Position numbers and translations under genes: made by a program. Positions 44,639 to 54,402 of a stretch of 64,000 nucleotides of DNA are shown here, piece by piece. A model generated the notes under the pieces. It did no database searches. It worked only from the letters and a program-made list of their open reading frames with translations, and had not been told where the DNA came from. Source of the stretch: Corbicula japonica (lineage: Eukaryota > Mollusca > Bivalvia > Venerida > Cyrenidae); contig JAZAYU010000217.1 in NCBI GenBank assembly GCA_038501625.1, positions 729,001-793,000 on the forward strand, in the 5' to 3' direction. How positions within the stretch are numbered: the first letter of the stretch is position 1; the number at the start of each line of letters is the position of its first letter.

Positions 44639-44857
44639 TAAACACTACTCCAGATATATGCCTTTTATCACATGAGCAAACAGTGTAGATCCAGATCAAC
44701 CAGCACATCTGTGCCATCTTATCAGGATCTAAACTGAACCCTTCTTGGTCAGAAATAGCCTAATGAATATAAAAACAAACATAGTCATGTGCCAGCTGAT
44801 CTGGATCTACACTGTTTTCCCTCGAGGTAACAGGTGTATATATAAAATAAAGGGTTT
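44639..44857. mobile_element. Element T, copy 12
   Basis: TTAAACACTACTCCAGATAT at the left, GTGTAGATCCAGATCAACC inside, TATATAAAATAAAGGGTTTA at the right. Confidence 0.78.
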
Positions 44858-45055
44858 ATGAACAGAAGTCATTGTTCAGCTTTTTGTTAAGTCACTGATA
44901 ACATTATTGAAGCCTGCTTTACTGGCGTCTAGCTCAAATCTATTTATTCATGTAATGAACATGAAATATTTGGGTCCATATGTCCCGAACTGGTTCACTT
45001 ACGAGAAGACATAGAGAAGTGATGATGATTTTGTGATGAAACAATTATATACCAT

Positions 45056-45431
45056 TTACTCCACAGAAATGCCTTCATCACATGGCAGAACAGTGGAGAT
45101 CCATATCAGCTGGCACATATGTGCTGTCTGTGCAAGATCTTAACTGTTCACTTGCTTATTCATTAGTTTATTTCTGACCATTAAGTAAACAGTGTAGATC
45201 CTGATCAGGGAGCACAGATTTTAAGGCTGATCTGGATCTACACTGTTCAATTTTTTATTTATTAGGTTATTTCTGGCCATGAAACAAACAGTGTAGATCC
45301 TGATCAGACAGCACAGATGTGTCTGCTGATCTGGATCTACACTGTTAGAACATGTGACAGTGCCGGCTGATCTGGATCTCCACCATTTGCACATGTGACA
45401 TATTGAGGGTATATGGAGTAATGAGAGTTAA
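45056..45431. mobile_element. Element T, compound copy 13
   Basis: Repeated CTGATCTGGATCTACACTGTT (three near-identical blocks between 45225 and 45385) and AGTGTAGATCCTGATCAG units, ending GGAGTAATGAGAGTTAA. At least two internal duplications of the arm. It ends about 55 bp beyond the DNAJB11 stop codon. Confidence 0.78.
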
Positions 45432-45485
45432 GTAAGTAGTGGTGGTGAGTTGAAGGCATCAGACCTGAGTTATCTCCCTCTACCA

Positions 45486-45550
45486 TCAGTATCCCTGCAG
45501 ACCGTTGTATATTTTCTGATGAGACTCTTGATTCAGTATTTTTTTAAGTG
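45486..45550 (-). CDS. DNAJB11: DNAJB11 exon 9: C-terminus
   Basis: Acceptor CATATTTTATTTTTTCAG on the minus strand. Residues 338-358: [20 protein letters not shown] then Y and a TGA stop. The conserved YNGLQGY end confirms this small exon, which no long open frame reveals. Confidence 0.95.
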
Positions 45551-48500
45551 CTGAAAAAATAAAATATGCCATTATTATTTACCATTATTAAAATAAAACT
45601 GTTTTCATATATTGTGGTATCATTTAATCTGCTGGGGTCGTATTTTTGTGCAAAAGCTATTACTAATAATAAATGATATATTTGTGGTCCTAAATTTACT
45701 CAAATGTATTTATCTATTAAATCATTATATCACATGTTGTAATTTTCATGGAGTTTAATTTAAGCTAACACAATCACAAATATTTTGCCTGCATGGAATA
45801 TTATGATACAACAGTATCTGAACCTTGGCCAAACAAGACAAATATCACAAACTTTAGCTAAGCAAAGGTAAACCATGTATTCCTTGAATCTGATAATGAT
45901 GTACATGCATCGCTAGTTGTTCAATTAAAAAGGAAAATTTCAAAACCTTGAAAACAAAAGGGAATTTTTAATTTCAGAGCTCTCACTAGATTTGCAAAAC
46001 AGGAAGTTCTGTCAAAATTTTACTAAGTTAAGGAGAAGTTTGCAGTCAACAGCATTCTTTCCCTATAAAGTCTATACAAAATGACTTCTCCCCTAGCTCA
46101 AGAAAGGGACAAGTCTGGTCACTGTAAGAGACCACTTCTGGCAAGTCTCCCTCTAGTGAAAGCCCTGAATTTATTATTATTTTTAAAAAATGTATAATTT
46201 TTTTACCTTGTTTATCTTCTTCAGTTAAAACTCCTTTTGGAAAATCTATATCAAAAGTTATATATAAACTGCCCATAACATTGTTGTTTTCATAATTAGG
46301 CATCCCTTCATTCTGTTTCCTCATCTTCGCACCTGGCCAAGTTATCTTGTCTCTTACTATACGTACCTGAAATAGACAATAACAGGGACTTTCAGGGATG
46401 CAGATTATTGCATTCTGATGCAAAAAAAATTTGAATCTTTTCCACTTTTGATACAATCTGATTCACAGCTTGGGGTCATTTTGATGCAGGAGAATTTAGG
46501 AAAAGTGGTCAAATTTTACAAGAATAAATATAAATATTGTGTCTTTTGAACTTTAAAGATGAAGTAAATACTTATCTGACCCTTAAAAATATATTTGAAC
46601 CCTTTCCTGTATAGTTACACCTTTATTGCTAGGGCAAACAGTTTAGATCCAGATCAGCCGGCACATCCTTGCTGTCTGATCAGGATCTAAACTGTTGGCT
46701 ATTTGATAAATTAGGTTATTTATGACCAAAATGCGACCAGTGCAGATCCGGATCAGATGGCACAGATGTGCCGGCTGATCTGGATCTACACTGGTTGCAC
46801 ATGCGTAAAAATGCATATATATCAAGGAAAGGGTTTAAGAAGTTAGATACTTTTATAAGTGGTAAAGTTCAATGAACACAAGATATGACTCGTGATGATC
46901 TGATTATGATCCTTTGAAAATTCTCAACAGGTGTCAGATGACACGTGTTGTCCAAAGTTATTCTTGTATACCAGATCAGGTCATCCGGTGTTTTTACCCG
47001 TGTAGGAAATTTCGATTCCATGTAGAATGAGTCACGTGAGTGACGTCACGTCTTCAAGTAGCTGACGTAATATATTCAGTTAGTGACGTCATTTATAAAA
47101 AAGGCTTGTGTTAATGTCAATATTTCAGCATAAGGAAAATAAATTAGTTTGTATACATACACAGAAATATTATAAAATTAATAATAAAAGTATCTTGCAT
47201 GATACATTTGGTAAATATAGAAAAATCTGTCACCTCGGGTGAACTGTTTTGGCGGGAACTCGGCAGAGCCTCATTCCCGCAAAACAGTTCACCCGAGGTG
47301 ACAGATTTTTCCATCTTCACCTCACACTCATGCATGATACTTATACTGAAATCCATGCAATAACCATATTGCTGATAACTCTTTACTCCATAGGATAAGG
47401 CTGTTATCCCATGGGTGAACAGTGTAGATCTATATCTACATAAAATGTAATGACAAATGCAAGAGTGTTATGTTTTAAGGCATCTCACATCTTTATGGTT
47501 TATTATACTTTTAAGGTAGAAGTGCCAGAAATTGACTTACATTATGTCCATCTAAATGAGGAATGTCCATTTCGAATCCTACCATAGCATCAACTAGTGA
47601 AATAGTGACATTTGTATATAAATCATCCCCTCTACGCTCAAATCTGGCATGTCTGTAATAAAAATAGTAAAGGTTTTTTTTTTTAATTGCAAGGGAGACA
47701 AATCTCACTCAACATTAATAATGAATGCAATGGAGATAAATCACTCAACCGTGTAAGTAATGCAAGGGAGACAAATCCTTTGCTCAACCTTTATAATTAA
47801 TCCAAGAGACAAAATTTAATACCTTTCAACCATTATCATTAATGCAGAATGACATTTAGTTAACAAGGGAGACAAATCCATCTTGACCTTATATTTAATG
47901 CAAGGGAGACTAATTCCTCTCAGCATTAAAAATTATGCAAGGGAGACAAATCCTTAGCTCAACGTTTGTAATTAATGCAAGAAAGACAAATCTCTCAATC
48001 TTTTCATTAATGCAGAGTTAAACAAGGGAGACAAATCCCTCCCAACCTCATATTTTTAAAAGGGAGACTGGTCACCATTTCAGCAAATCAGAAGCTTGAA
48101 GTTTGAAACTGGTCTCTAGATTTAGTTTTGTGATCTTGAGCATGGCTATACTTACTTTTGTTGTTTTATTCTAAACCTCAAATCCCCAGGATCCCCATCA
48201 ATATGTGGTTCTCCCTCAGCAACAAATGGGTATTCCTGTCCGTCTCTCATGCCTGGCTCTATCTCTATTTCTAATGTTTTCTCCTCTGGTTCAAATCTTA
48301 AATTGACATTTAAAATATTTAATCAACATTCCAAAGACAATTTAGGCCTTTTACTATAAATAAAGTATCCATAATTTAGTAGAAAGGACCAGATGTCACT
48401 GTATGTTAGAGGAACTGAATTTTCCAAATCTGTTTACATGTATGTGCAATTCTTTATGGTAGTAATAAATTTGTGGATCAATCTGCCGACAATATTTAAC

Positions 48501-51500
48501 CGAACTAGTTAACCATAAACCCGCACCCTCCTGGCGACTGCGCCTAGCCTTGCAATTCTGACAACACAACTATTTGAGCTGGCCGGGACAACCTAGAAAA
48601 GATTGATTGGATAGCCCTGATGAATGTTACCATCACTGCACGACATTGGTAACAGATAATTTTACTGATAACAGTACTGACTATATGTACAGGGAGACAT
48701 GTTATGGCCACCACACTGCACAAATAGCGCTACTGCAAATTTCAAATCATATTGCTTCTACCTGGGAGCGATCCAGAAGTCAACAAGGATTTTATGGTTT
48801 TTGTATGAAACATGTAGCCAAAAACTTGATGGCTTATATATCCGAGGGATAAGTTACGGCCATTTGAGAGACTGTTTCTCCCAAGTCTCCCTCTAAGCCA
48901 TAGCCGGTTAAGGAGACAACAGGGAAAGTATTATGTCCAGAATGGATTTTAATTACAGCAGATTGGACTACACGTCTTAAAATTTTCTGAGACAGAGGCA
49001 GGCCAATTTATGATGGCATGCTGGCAGTATCTTACTTGACATTAGGACATTCGTCACAGACTTGTTGTTGTTGCATCTGAAACCTGCCGGGTCCAAGCTG
49101 TGTAGTCACCATTTCTGTACGACAGTTACACTTTCTGGTACCTTTTGCTGGTTTGGCTACTGGCTTATAACGTAATACCTGAAATATATTAATGAGAAAT
49201 CCCTTACACTGCATTTTTTTTATAGTATGGATTATTAGTGACAGTTCAATATCATTTGTCAGATCACCAAAATCTGAATTCAAAAATCTGCATAACCCTG
49301 TCAATGTGACCTTGACATTCAGATTTTGGCAACTACTGTTGTCTAATGGCTTGTATACACTCAAGAGGTTCCACCAGCTGTTGAATGTCAAGGGTCATTT
49401 TGATAACTTGTGAGGGTGTCTGCCAATGAAATGCCAAAAATACAACAAATTTAAGGACAATGACCCTTCAGTTAAAATCATATGGGTCAAAATGAGGCTT
49501 ATTTTGAGTCAAAGTGTCATCTCTCTGGTCAAAGGGAACCCCAGTATACTTGCTTCCAATGCTAAAGACCCATTGTGTAAAGCCTCAAAATGCCTTACTT
49601 CTATAAAATTTCCAGAATAAAGCTCTTCTAAAGTAACATCTAAGTCCATGACGACATCTCCACCTCTTGGACGTTCGTTTTCTTGCTGTCGCATACCACC
49701 ACCAAAAAAGCTAAAATCTCCTCCAAAAAAGCTGAAAGATAATAAAATAATGAAATGTTAAAATTAGCAACTAATAATCATAAAACTATCTCAAATTCTT
49801 AAATTTTTTTTATATAAGAATCTTTTAATCATAAATTTGGGAAAAAAAATTTTTTGAACTGTGATAGCCAATTATTGGCTATGAAATCAATTGAAATATA
49901 GAATAATGTATCAATAGTGTCAATTAATTTAGCATCAACAAATTTGCACAAATTCCTTGACTGACATTTTTGACATTTTCGCTCTGTCATCACTTCATGA
50001 AAATGTTACCGTAATGAATAAGAGTTAAATTTCGCTAGGGGTTAAATGTGCGTTGATTCTTTAGCGCCAAATTTGCAAAAAATTTCAAGAGTACAAAATA
50101 AAATGATACAACTGTAATGACAGGGCACTAGACAACTTTTTGGGGACAGTTACCCATAACCTTCGGAAGGGGAATTTTGTGTTGAGTTAGGACAAAAAAG
50201 TTGAATTTTAAGTAATATCTGCATGTTTTGACTTTGAAGTGTCACACTTACTCATAACACTGTTTTCAACCACTGATTACAATAGCTAGTATATTTTGTG
50301 ACATTAGACTTACAAATAAATCAATTTATCAATACATGCATTTTCAGGAGTCCTTTTCAATTTATTTTAGATTATAGAGGGGAATTTCTTTCTGAGATAG
50401 GGGAAAAACATACTATTTTGAGAGGGGAATGGGGCCCATCATGAGCCCCAAAAATTGCCAAACAAGTGCCCTGAATAATGTTATACCTGCTGAAGACATC
50501 ATTTCCGTTCATGTCATTCTTACTGAGTCCCTCTTCACCTGACCTGTCGTAGATCTTTCTTTTGTCTTCATTTGCTAAAACCTTTAAAACAAATTTATAT
50601 ATGTCACACACAGACATTCCAAAAACTGCCAGACTGACGGACCTGCCCTGTAAAATTTGGGCCGGTGCAACGTGATTTATTATTTTATGAGATTGAGTGT
50701 CAGACAAAAATTTGAAATCCTAATACTTGCTTATTCCTTTTTAACAAAATTTGTTTCAGTCAGACAGAATTTTCACATCTTGTCTGACCAAATGTCTGAC
50801 ACTTTTTTCAACTTTCGGGAAGTCTGCACACAAAGCTTTGTTTCAGTTTTGCTCTCACCAAAATACTCTTAACATTGCTTATTTAAAATAAATTAAATGA
50901 AGCCATAGCAATTACATGTATGAATTAGTATTTTTAAAAGTACACCACTATTAATAGAACTGTTCATTGGTTGAGTGATATCTTTTGATGCAATTACATC
51001 AGTGGGCATAAAATATTTCTGGATTTCTGTTAAGACACCATTTTCATGAATATTTAAATTTGTAGACCTCAATATCCTTTACTATGTTTAAATTCAATTG
51101 ATTATTATTTCTTTCTGTTTTAAATTTGTGTATCAATCTGTCCAAAAAAATCCATGAAAAATTAGAGCCCAGGAACATTAATGATTTTTAACAGTACCTC
51201 ATAAGCAGCCCCAAGATCTTGAAACCTTTGCTCTGCTTCAGGATCGTTTTTATTCTTGTCTGGATGCATTTCTTTAGCTAGCTTCCTGTACGCCTTCTTG
51301 ATCTGATTGGTAGTGGCTGATTTAGACACACCGAGGATTTTGTAAAAGTCTCGGCTGTAAAGAAAAGCAGTTGCAAGCTTTACTTACAATAGTACAAAAC
51401 AAATGACGCAGAACAGAACATTTCTTTTAATAATTTTTATAACACCCAGGTATTAACAGAAAAAAATACATGGAAAAAGCAAAGCCAGTAGGTCTGGTTT

Positions 51501-54402
51501 CAAGTCTTGATGTCAAGCCCTTTTCTCCAAAAGGTTTTGTTTGTTGTTTAAACAGTTTATGGGAAAGGACAGTTTTGGATAAAGTTTATTTAACCTTTAA
51601 TCAATCGATACAACTTTTAAGTTTTATCAAACAGGACTAGCGTCCTGATCAGCAAGTACATCCTTAACTCCTGATCTAAATCTACTGTTGTATTCATTAG
51701 CAAATCTGGCCTCAAAATCATAAAAATGAGATTGAAGACCAGTCTCAAATCTCAAGCCTCTGATTGGCTGAAATGGCGAGAAGACCAGTCACCATTTCAG
51801 CCAATCAGATGCTTGAGATTTGAGACTAGTCCTCTGATTTAGTTTTATGATCTTGGGCCCAGGTTACAGATTTTCTAACACTTCTACACATAAAGTTTAA
51901 ACCTTGTGAAATGTAACTAAATACATGAACTGTATTTTTAAGAAGAATATTAAACCCTTCACTCCATAGGATATGTCATTGTGCATGGGTTAACAGTGTA
52001 AATCCACATGGGGCAGGGGCAAACATGAAAATACGTCTGGCTTTTTTAGAGGAAATCACTTTGAGGAATGGCTGCTATTTTGTTTGTTTTGAGCCCAGAA
52101 TCAACCTTATATAATTATATTAATTAAATGCCCACTTACTTTCTTTGTTTGATTTCTTTACACCAAGGATGTGTTTTACAATTTATTATATGGACAATAA
52201 ATGTAAATCCAGATCAGCCATACACCAAGAAGCTAACGGTGTAGACCCAGACCATGGCATGGATGTGCCTCCTGATCAGGATCATGATGAAAGGCATATT
52301 CATCGAGTTAAAGGTTAAAGCTAGAAAAACATAAATGTTATTATACTCCCCTACCTCCACTGCTTGATACAGTTGCAATTCTTTTCTAGCTTCAATTTTC
52401 TTGTGGTAAATTTAAATATTGCATTTATATGATTTACAATGAAGACCAAATTTTAAAAATTACAGTCAAACCTTATTTAAATGGTCTTTGAGGGCAGACC
52501 TGTGTGTTTTGTTGACGGGTGATTGTGTTCTTTTTAATTCCTTTCCTCCATATATACGCATTTTTACACATGTGCCACCCACGTAGATCCAGATCAGCCA
52601 GATCTGCACAGAACACATTTTGGTCAGAAATAACCCAACAAATCAAACAGCGAACAATGCAGATCCCATTCAGATGGCACAGATGTGCAGGCTGATCTGG
52701 ATCTACACTGTTCGCCCCCCAATAAAGGCGTGTCTATGGAGGAAAGGGTTAATTCAGTCTGTGGGACAAATAAAATGTGGTCTCTATCCACAGGTGGTTT
52801 TGCTAACAGGTGGTCTCAAGCACAGATTGGAATGTGTTGTATGTGCCACACAAACAAGCTTCAGAATAGCATGATTACATTTAAAGGGTTTATAAAGAAC
52901 AAGAATTTCTCAAATGTGTTTATCACTTTAAAATATGGCTGTAATCCCCTTGGCGGTGTAGATTCAGATCAGCTGGCATATCTATATTATCTCATCTGGA
53001 TCTACATGGTTTGCTAAAGGTTCATTTGGTTATATTTGACCAAGAATTGATGTGCCAGCTGATCTGGATCTACACTGGTTGCACATGCAATACAATCCCT
53101 ACATATGGAGTAAAGGGAAAAAACACTTGTATACAGGGGTCTGGGCAAATCAATAACAGATACCAGTATACCTATTTGTGAAATCTTCTTCAAAGTAAGG
53201 CTCTTCCTGGTCATCCTCAGTATCAAAAAAACTAAAACTAAGATATTATTTTCATGTTGATATCAGCAAGGTTGGTCAGATATTTTTGCTGTTCCACTGG
53301 GGTTCACTAACATCTGAACTACAGGGTTCAAAACACTGCACTGATGACTTTCTAGTGCTTTAACCCTTTCCTCCATACTCAAAAGACACACCTTTATTGT
53401 GTGGGTGATCCGTGCCATCTGATCAGGATAGACTGTTCCCTTATGATTTGTTAGGTTCTTTCTGAGTTAAATGTGACCAATGCAGATCCTGATGGCTGAC
53501 TGATCTGGATCTACACTGGTAGCACATGCGTAAAAATGGGTGTATGTTTGCTTAAGGTTCATTTGGGTATATTTGACCAAGAAGTGAAGTGATATGGAGG
53601 AAAGGGTTAAACAATGCATCCTTCAATATAATAATTAATGTAGGGCTCCTACACTTTTAGTTTAGTAATATCGTAAAAATAAATATTAGTATATTATCCT
53701 GGGATTTTTTTTCATTTCCAGGGGAAGGGGCCCATGCCCTATAATTTTGGGGGAAAATAGCTTGATTTGTTCTTTAATTGAGTTCATGCTGTATCTATAA
53801 AGTAGTATAATATAAGGGTTATAAATCATGAGTTAGCAGTGTCTGGAAGGAAGTTGCTGTTGTAACTTTAAGAAAAACTTTTGCCAGGCATGCAAGCACA
53901 AGCTGTGTCACATGTGTTTAAAGTATAGTAGTTTAGAGGTTCATCATAAGTTGGCTGTCTCTTGAAAGAAGCTGTGTAAATGTTTAACTTTGACTGACTC
54001 TTGCTAGGCTGGCAAGCTTTAGTTTTCATTTGTACAAAAAAGTTTGAATGTTTCTTGATTTTCTGGACGATTTCGGATGGTTGCCTCATGGATTGGTGCT
54101 TTTGAGGAGTTGTTCTCACATGATTAAATGTCGGAAAGAATGTTTTATTCCAAAAATAAAAAGTTAGAACTTCAGCCAATCAGAGACAACCACGCACAAA
54201 ATACCGGCTTCGATAAATATCGATACAAAATCGTCGTTTGGAGGAAAACAAATAACCTCTGTGAATGGAAAAAACGTTTTAAATGATGTTAAATTTTATT
54301 TACAACAAATTCGATGTATTAAAAGACATACCCTGCCATTGTTGCAGCAATAATTACAAAAATTATCGCCGACAACATCCACAAGTTCGCCATAGACGCC
54401 AT
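45486..54402 (-). CDS. DNAJB11: DNAJB11 (ERdj3) orthologue, ER-lumen Hsp40 co-chaperone
   Basis: Nine exons, complement(join(45486..45550, 46207..46366, 47541..47652, 48156..48296, 49036..49178, 49599..49731, 50487..50581, 51198..51354, 54332..54402)), give 358 residues, which I recall as the human length, with all phases matching. Order: signal peptide 1-23 or so; J domain about 25-90 with HPD at 54-56; Gly/Phe-rich linker ([12 protein letters not shown]) about 105-122; two beta-sandwich substrate domains with a cysteine-rich insertion (Cys169, 171, 193, 196); C-terminal YNGLQGY. N261 in NVT matches the glycosylation site of the mammalian protein. Family role: delivers unfolded proteins to the ER Hsp70 BiP and stimulates its ATPase, with a part in the unfolded-protein response. 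No ER retention signal is seen, as expected for this family. Introns are full of palindromic elements. Confidence 0.97.
45611..45815. mobile_element. Element G, copy 10 (CpG-poor)
   Basis: ATTGTGGTATCATTTAATCT at the left; GGAATATTATGATACAACAG at the right. TIRs are preserved although interior CGCG blocks are lost. It lies in the last DNAJB11 intron, 60 bp from exon 9. Confidence 0.75.
46207..46366 (-). CDS. DNAJB11: DNAJB11 exon 8
   Basis: Acceptor TTGTCTATTTCAG, donor AACAAG|GTAAAA. Residues 285-337: [20 protein letters not shown] to [20 protein letters not shown]. Second beta-sandwich domain. The ITWPG segment replaces the usual ITRPG. Confidence 0.95.
46597..46837. mobile_element. Element T, copy 14
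   Basis: GAACCCTTTCCTGTATAGTT at the left; TATATCAAGGAAAGGGTTTAA-like right end; strong internal GATCAGGATCTAAACTG and CAGTGCAGATCCGGATC arms. In DNAJB11 intron 7. Confidence 0.9.
46970..47345. repeat. Interspersed repeat with a 30-bp perfect hairpin
   Basis: Shares TACCAGATCAGGTCATCCGG and flanks with 15385-15535. At 47221-47250 and 47281-47310 it has perfect inverted 30-bp arms (AAAAATCTGTCACCTCGGGT ...) around GGCGGGAACTCGGCAGAGCC. In DNAJB11 intron 7. Confidence 0.85.
47381..47430 (+). mobile_element. Element T, fragment
   Basis: CTTTACTCCATAGGATAAGG then GGGTGAACAGTGTAGATC; left-end fragment only. Confidence 0.6.
47541..47652 (-). CDS. DNAJB11: DNAJB11 exon 7
   Basis: Acceptor TATTTTTATTACAG, donor CATAAT|GTAAGT. 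Residues 247-284: [20 protein letters not shown] then [17 protein letters not shown]. Contains the NVT sequon at 261-263. Confidence 0.97.
47690..48068. repeat. Degenerate tandem array of about 60-bp units in DNAJB11 intron 6
   Basis: Units share TTAATGCAAGGGAGACAAAT followed by CC.TC.CAACC; about seven copies of variable length. It occupies most of the intron between exons 6 and 7. Confidence 0.85.
48068..48140 (-). mobile_element. Palindromic element P, copy 8 (right arm only)
   Basis: CTGGTCACCATTTCAGCAAA to TAGTTTTGTGATCTT; it begins at the palindrome centre. It lies 15 bp from the DNAJB11 exon 6 donor. Confidence 0.8.
48156..48296 (-). CDS. DNAJB11: DNAJB11 exon 6
   Basis: Acceptor AATGTCAATTTAAG, donor CAAAA|GTAAGT. 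Residues 200-246: [20 protein letters not shown] then [20 protein letters not shown] and FRIKQQ. The GEPH.DG.PGDL motif is the family hallmark of the first beta-sandwich domain. Confidence 0.97.
48672..48735 (+). repeat. Interspersed repeat fragment shared with 38735-38800
   Basis: AGTACTGACTATATGTACAG, GGAGACATGTTATGGCC and CACACTGCACAAATAGCGCT. Flanking CAAGTCTCCCTCTA at about 48878 recurs near 46143, so a wider shared element is likely in DNAJB11 introns. Confidence 0.7.
49036..49178 (-). CDS. DNAJB11: DNAJB11 exon 5: cysteine-rich insertion
   Basis: Acceptor ATTAATATATTTCAG, donor GTCAA|GTAAGA. Residues 153-199 with CNC at 169-171 and CDEC at 193-196, the two cysteine pairs of the ERdj3 insertion, and [15 protein letters not shown] between them. 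Confidence 0.97.
49599..49731 (-). CDS. DNAJB11: DNAJB11 exon 4: Gly/Phe linker and first sandwich strands
   Basis: Acceptor TTTTATTATCTTTCAG, donor TAGAA|GTAAGG. Residues 108-152: [20 protein letters not shown] then [20 protein letters not shown] and NFIE. Confidence 0.97.
50121..50473. mobile_element. Non-autonomous element with CAGGGCAC termini
   Basis: Left end CAGGGCACTAGACAACTTTT and right end ending AATTGCCAAACAAGTGCCCTG-like are imperfect inverted repeats of about 30 bp that include TTTTTGGGG/CCCCAAAAA. About 353 bp, no open frame. It ends 13 bp before DNAJB11 exon 3 (donor side). A partly similar stretch (AGGGGAAGGGGCCCATGCCCT) lies near 53720. Confidence 0.75.
50487..50581 (-). CDS. 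DNAJB11: DNAJB11 exon 3: end of J domain
   Basis: Acceptor TATAAATTTGTTTTAAAG, donor TCAGCAG|GTATAA. Residues 77-107: [20 protein letters not shown] then [11 protein letters not shown]. Joins exon 4 as VFS-SFFGG. Confidence 0.96.
51198..51354 (-). CDS. DNAJB11: DNAJB11 exon 2: J domain with HPD
   Basis: Acceptor GCTTTTCTTTACAG, donor TATGAG|GTACTG. Residues 24-76: [20 protein letters not shown] then [20 protein letters not shown] and [15 protein letters not shown] is the BiP-ATPase-stimulating tripeptide. Confidence 0.97.
51713..51856. mobile_element. Palindromic element P, copy 9
   Basis: AAAATCATAAAAATGAGATT to TTAGTTTTATGATCTT with near-perfect arms and a small insertion (GAGAA) at the centre. 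In DNAJB11 intron 1. Confidence 0.9.
51951..52316. mobile_element. Element T, interrupted copy
   Basis: Left part 51951-52005 (TAAACCCTTCACTCCATAGG) and right part about 52185-52316 (TAAATCCAGATCAGCC .. ATTCATCGAGTTAAA) look like two halves of one copy separated by about 180 bp of unrelated sequence. Confidence 0.55.
52461..52820. mobile_element. CAGTCAAACC element split by an inserted element T
   Basis: The left piece 52461-52533 (TACAGTCAAACCTTATTTAA) and right piece 52753-52820 (ACAGGTGGTTTTGC) belong to the CAGT.AAACC family. The 219 bp between them is a complete element T. Confidence 0.65.
52534..52752. mobile_element. Element T, copy nested in another element
   Basis: TTAATTCCTTTCCTCCATAT at the left and TGGAGGAAAGGGTTAA at the right. 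TTAA is present at both boundaries within the interrupted host element, as expected for TTAA-specific insertion. Confidence 0.88.
52930..53118. mobile_element. Element T, diverged copy
   Basis: Contains GTGTAGATTCAGATCAGCTG, CTGATCTGGATCTACACTGG and a CATATGGAGTAAAGGG right end; left end degraded. Confidence 0.7.
53172..53237 (-). other. Possible 66-bp cassette exon in DNAJB11 intron 1
   Basis: On the minus strand an open, acidic segment ([19 protein letters not shown]) is bounded by TATCTTAG (or TTTTAG, 6 bp shorter, in frame) and AAATAG|GTATAC. If spliced between exons 1 and 2 it keeps phase (2 to 2) and inserts 22 or 20 residues between the signal peptide and the J domain. The acceptor has a poor polypyrimidine tract and the insert is absent from other DNAJB11 proteins I know, so this may be chance. 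Confidence 0.25.
53360..53610. mobile_element. Element T, copy in DNAJB11 intron 1
   Basis: TTAACCCTTTCCTCCATACT at the left; GATATGGAGGAAAGGGTTAA at the right; interior partly rearranged, with a repeated TTCATTTGG.TATATTTGACCAAGAA segment also found near 53020. Confidence 0.88.
54332..54402 (-). CDS. DNAJB11: DNAJB11 exon 1: signal peptide
   Basis: ATG at 54402-54400 in AAGATGGCG context; [20 protein letters not shown] then TMAG, a hydrophobic signal sequence ending just before RDFYKILG. Donor GCAGG|GTATGT. The two-base overhang joins exon 2 exactly. Confidence 0.92.
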
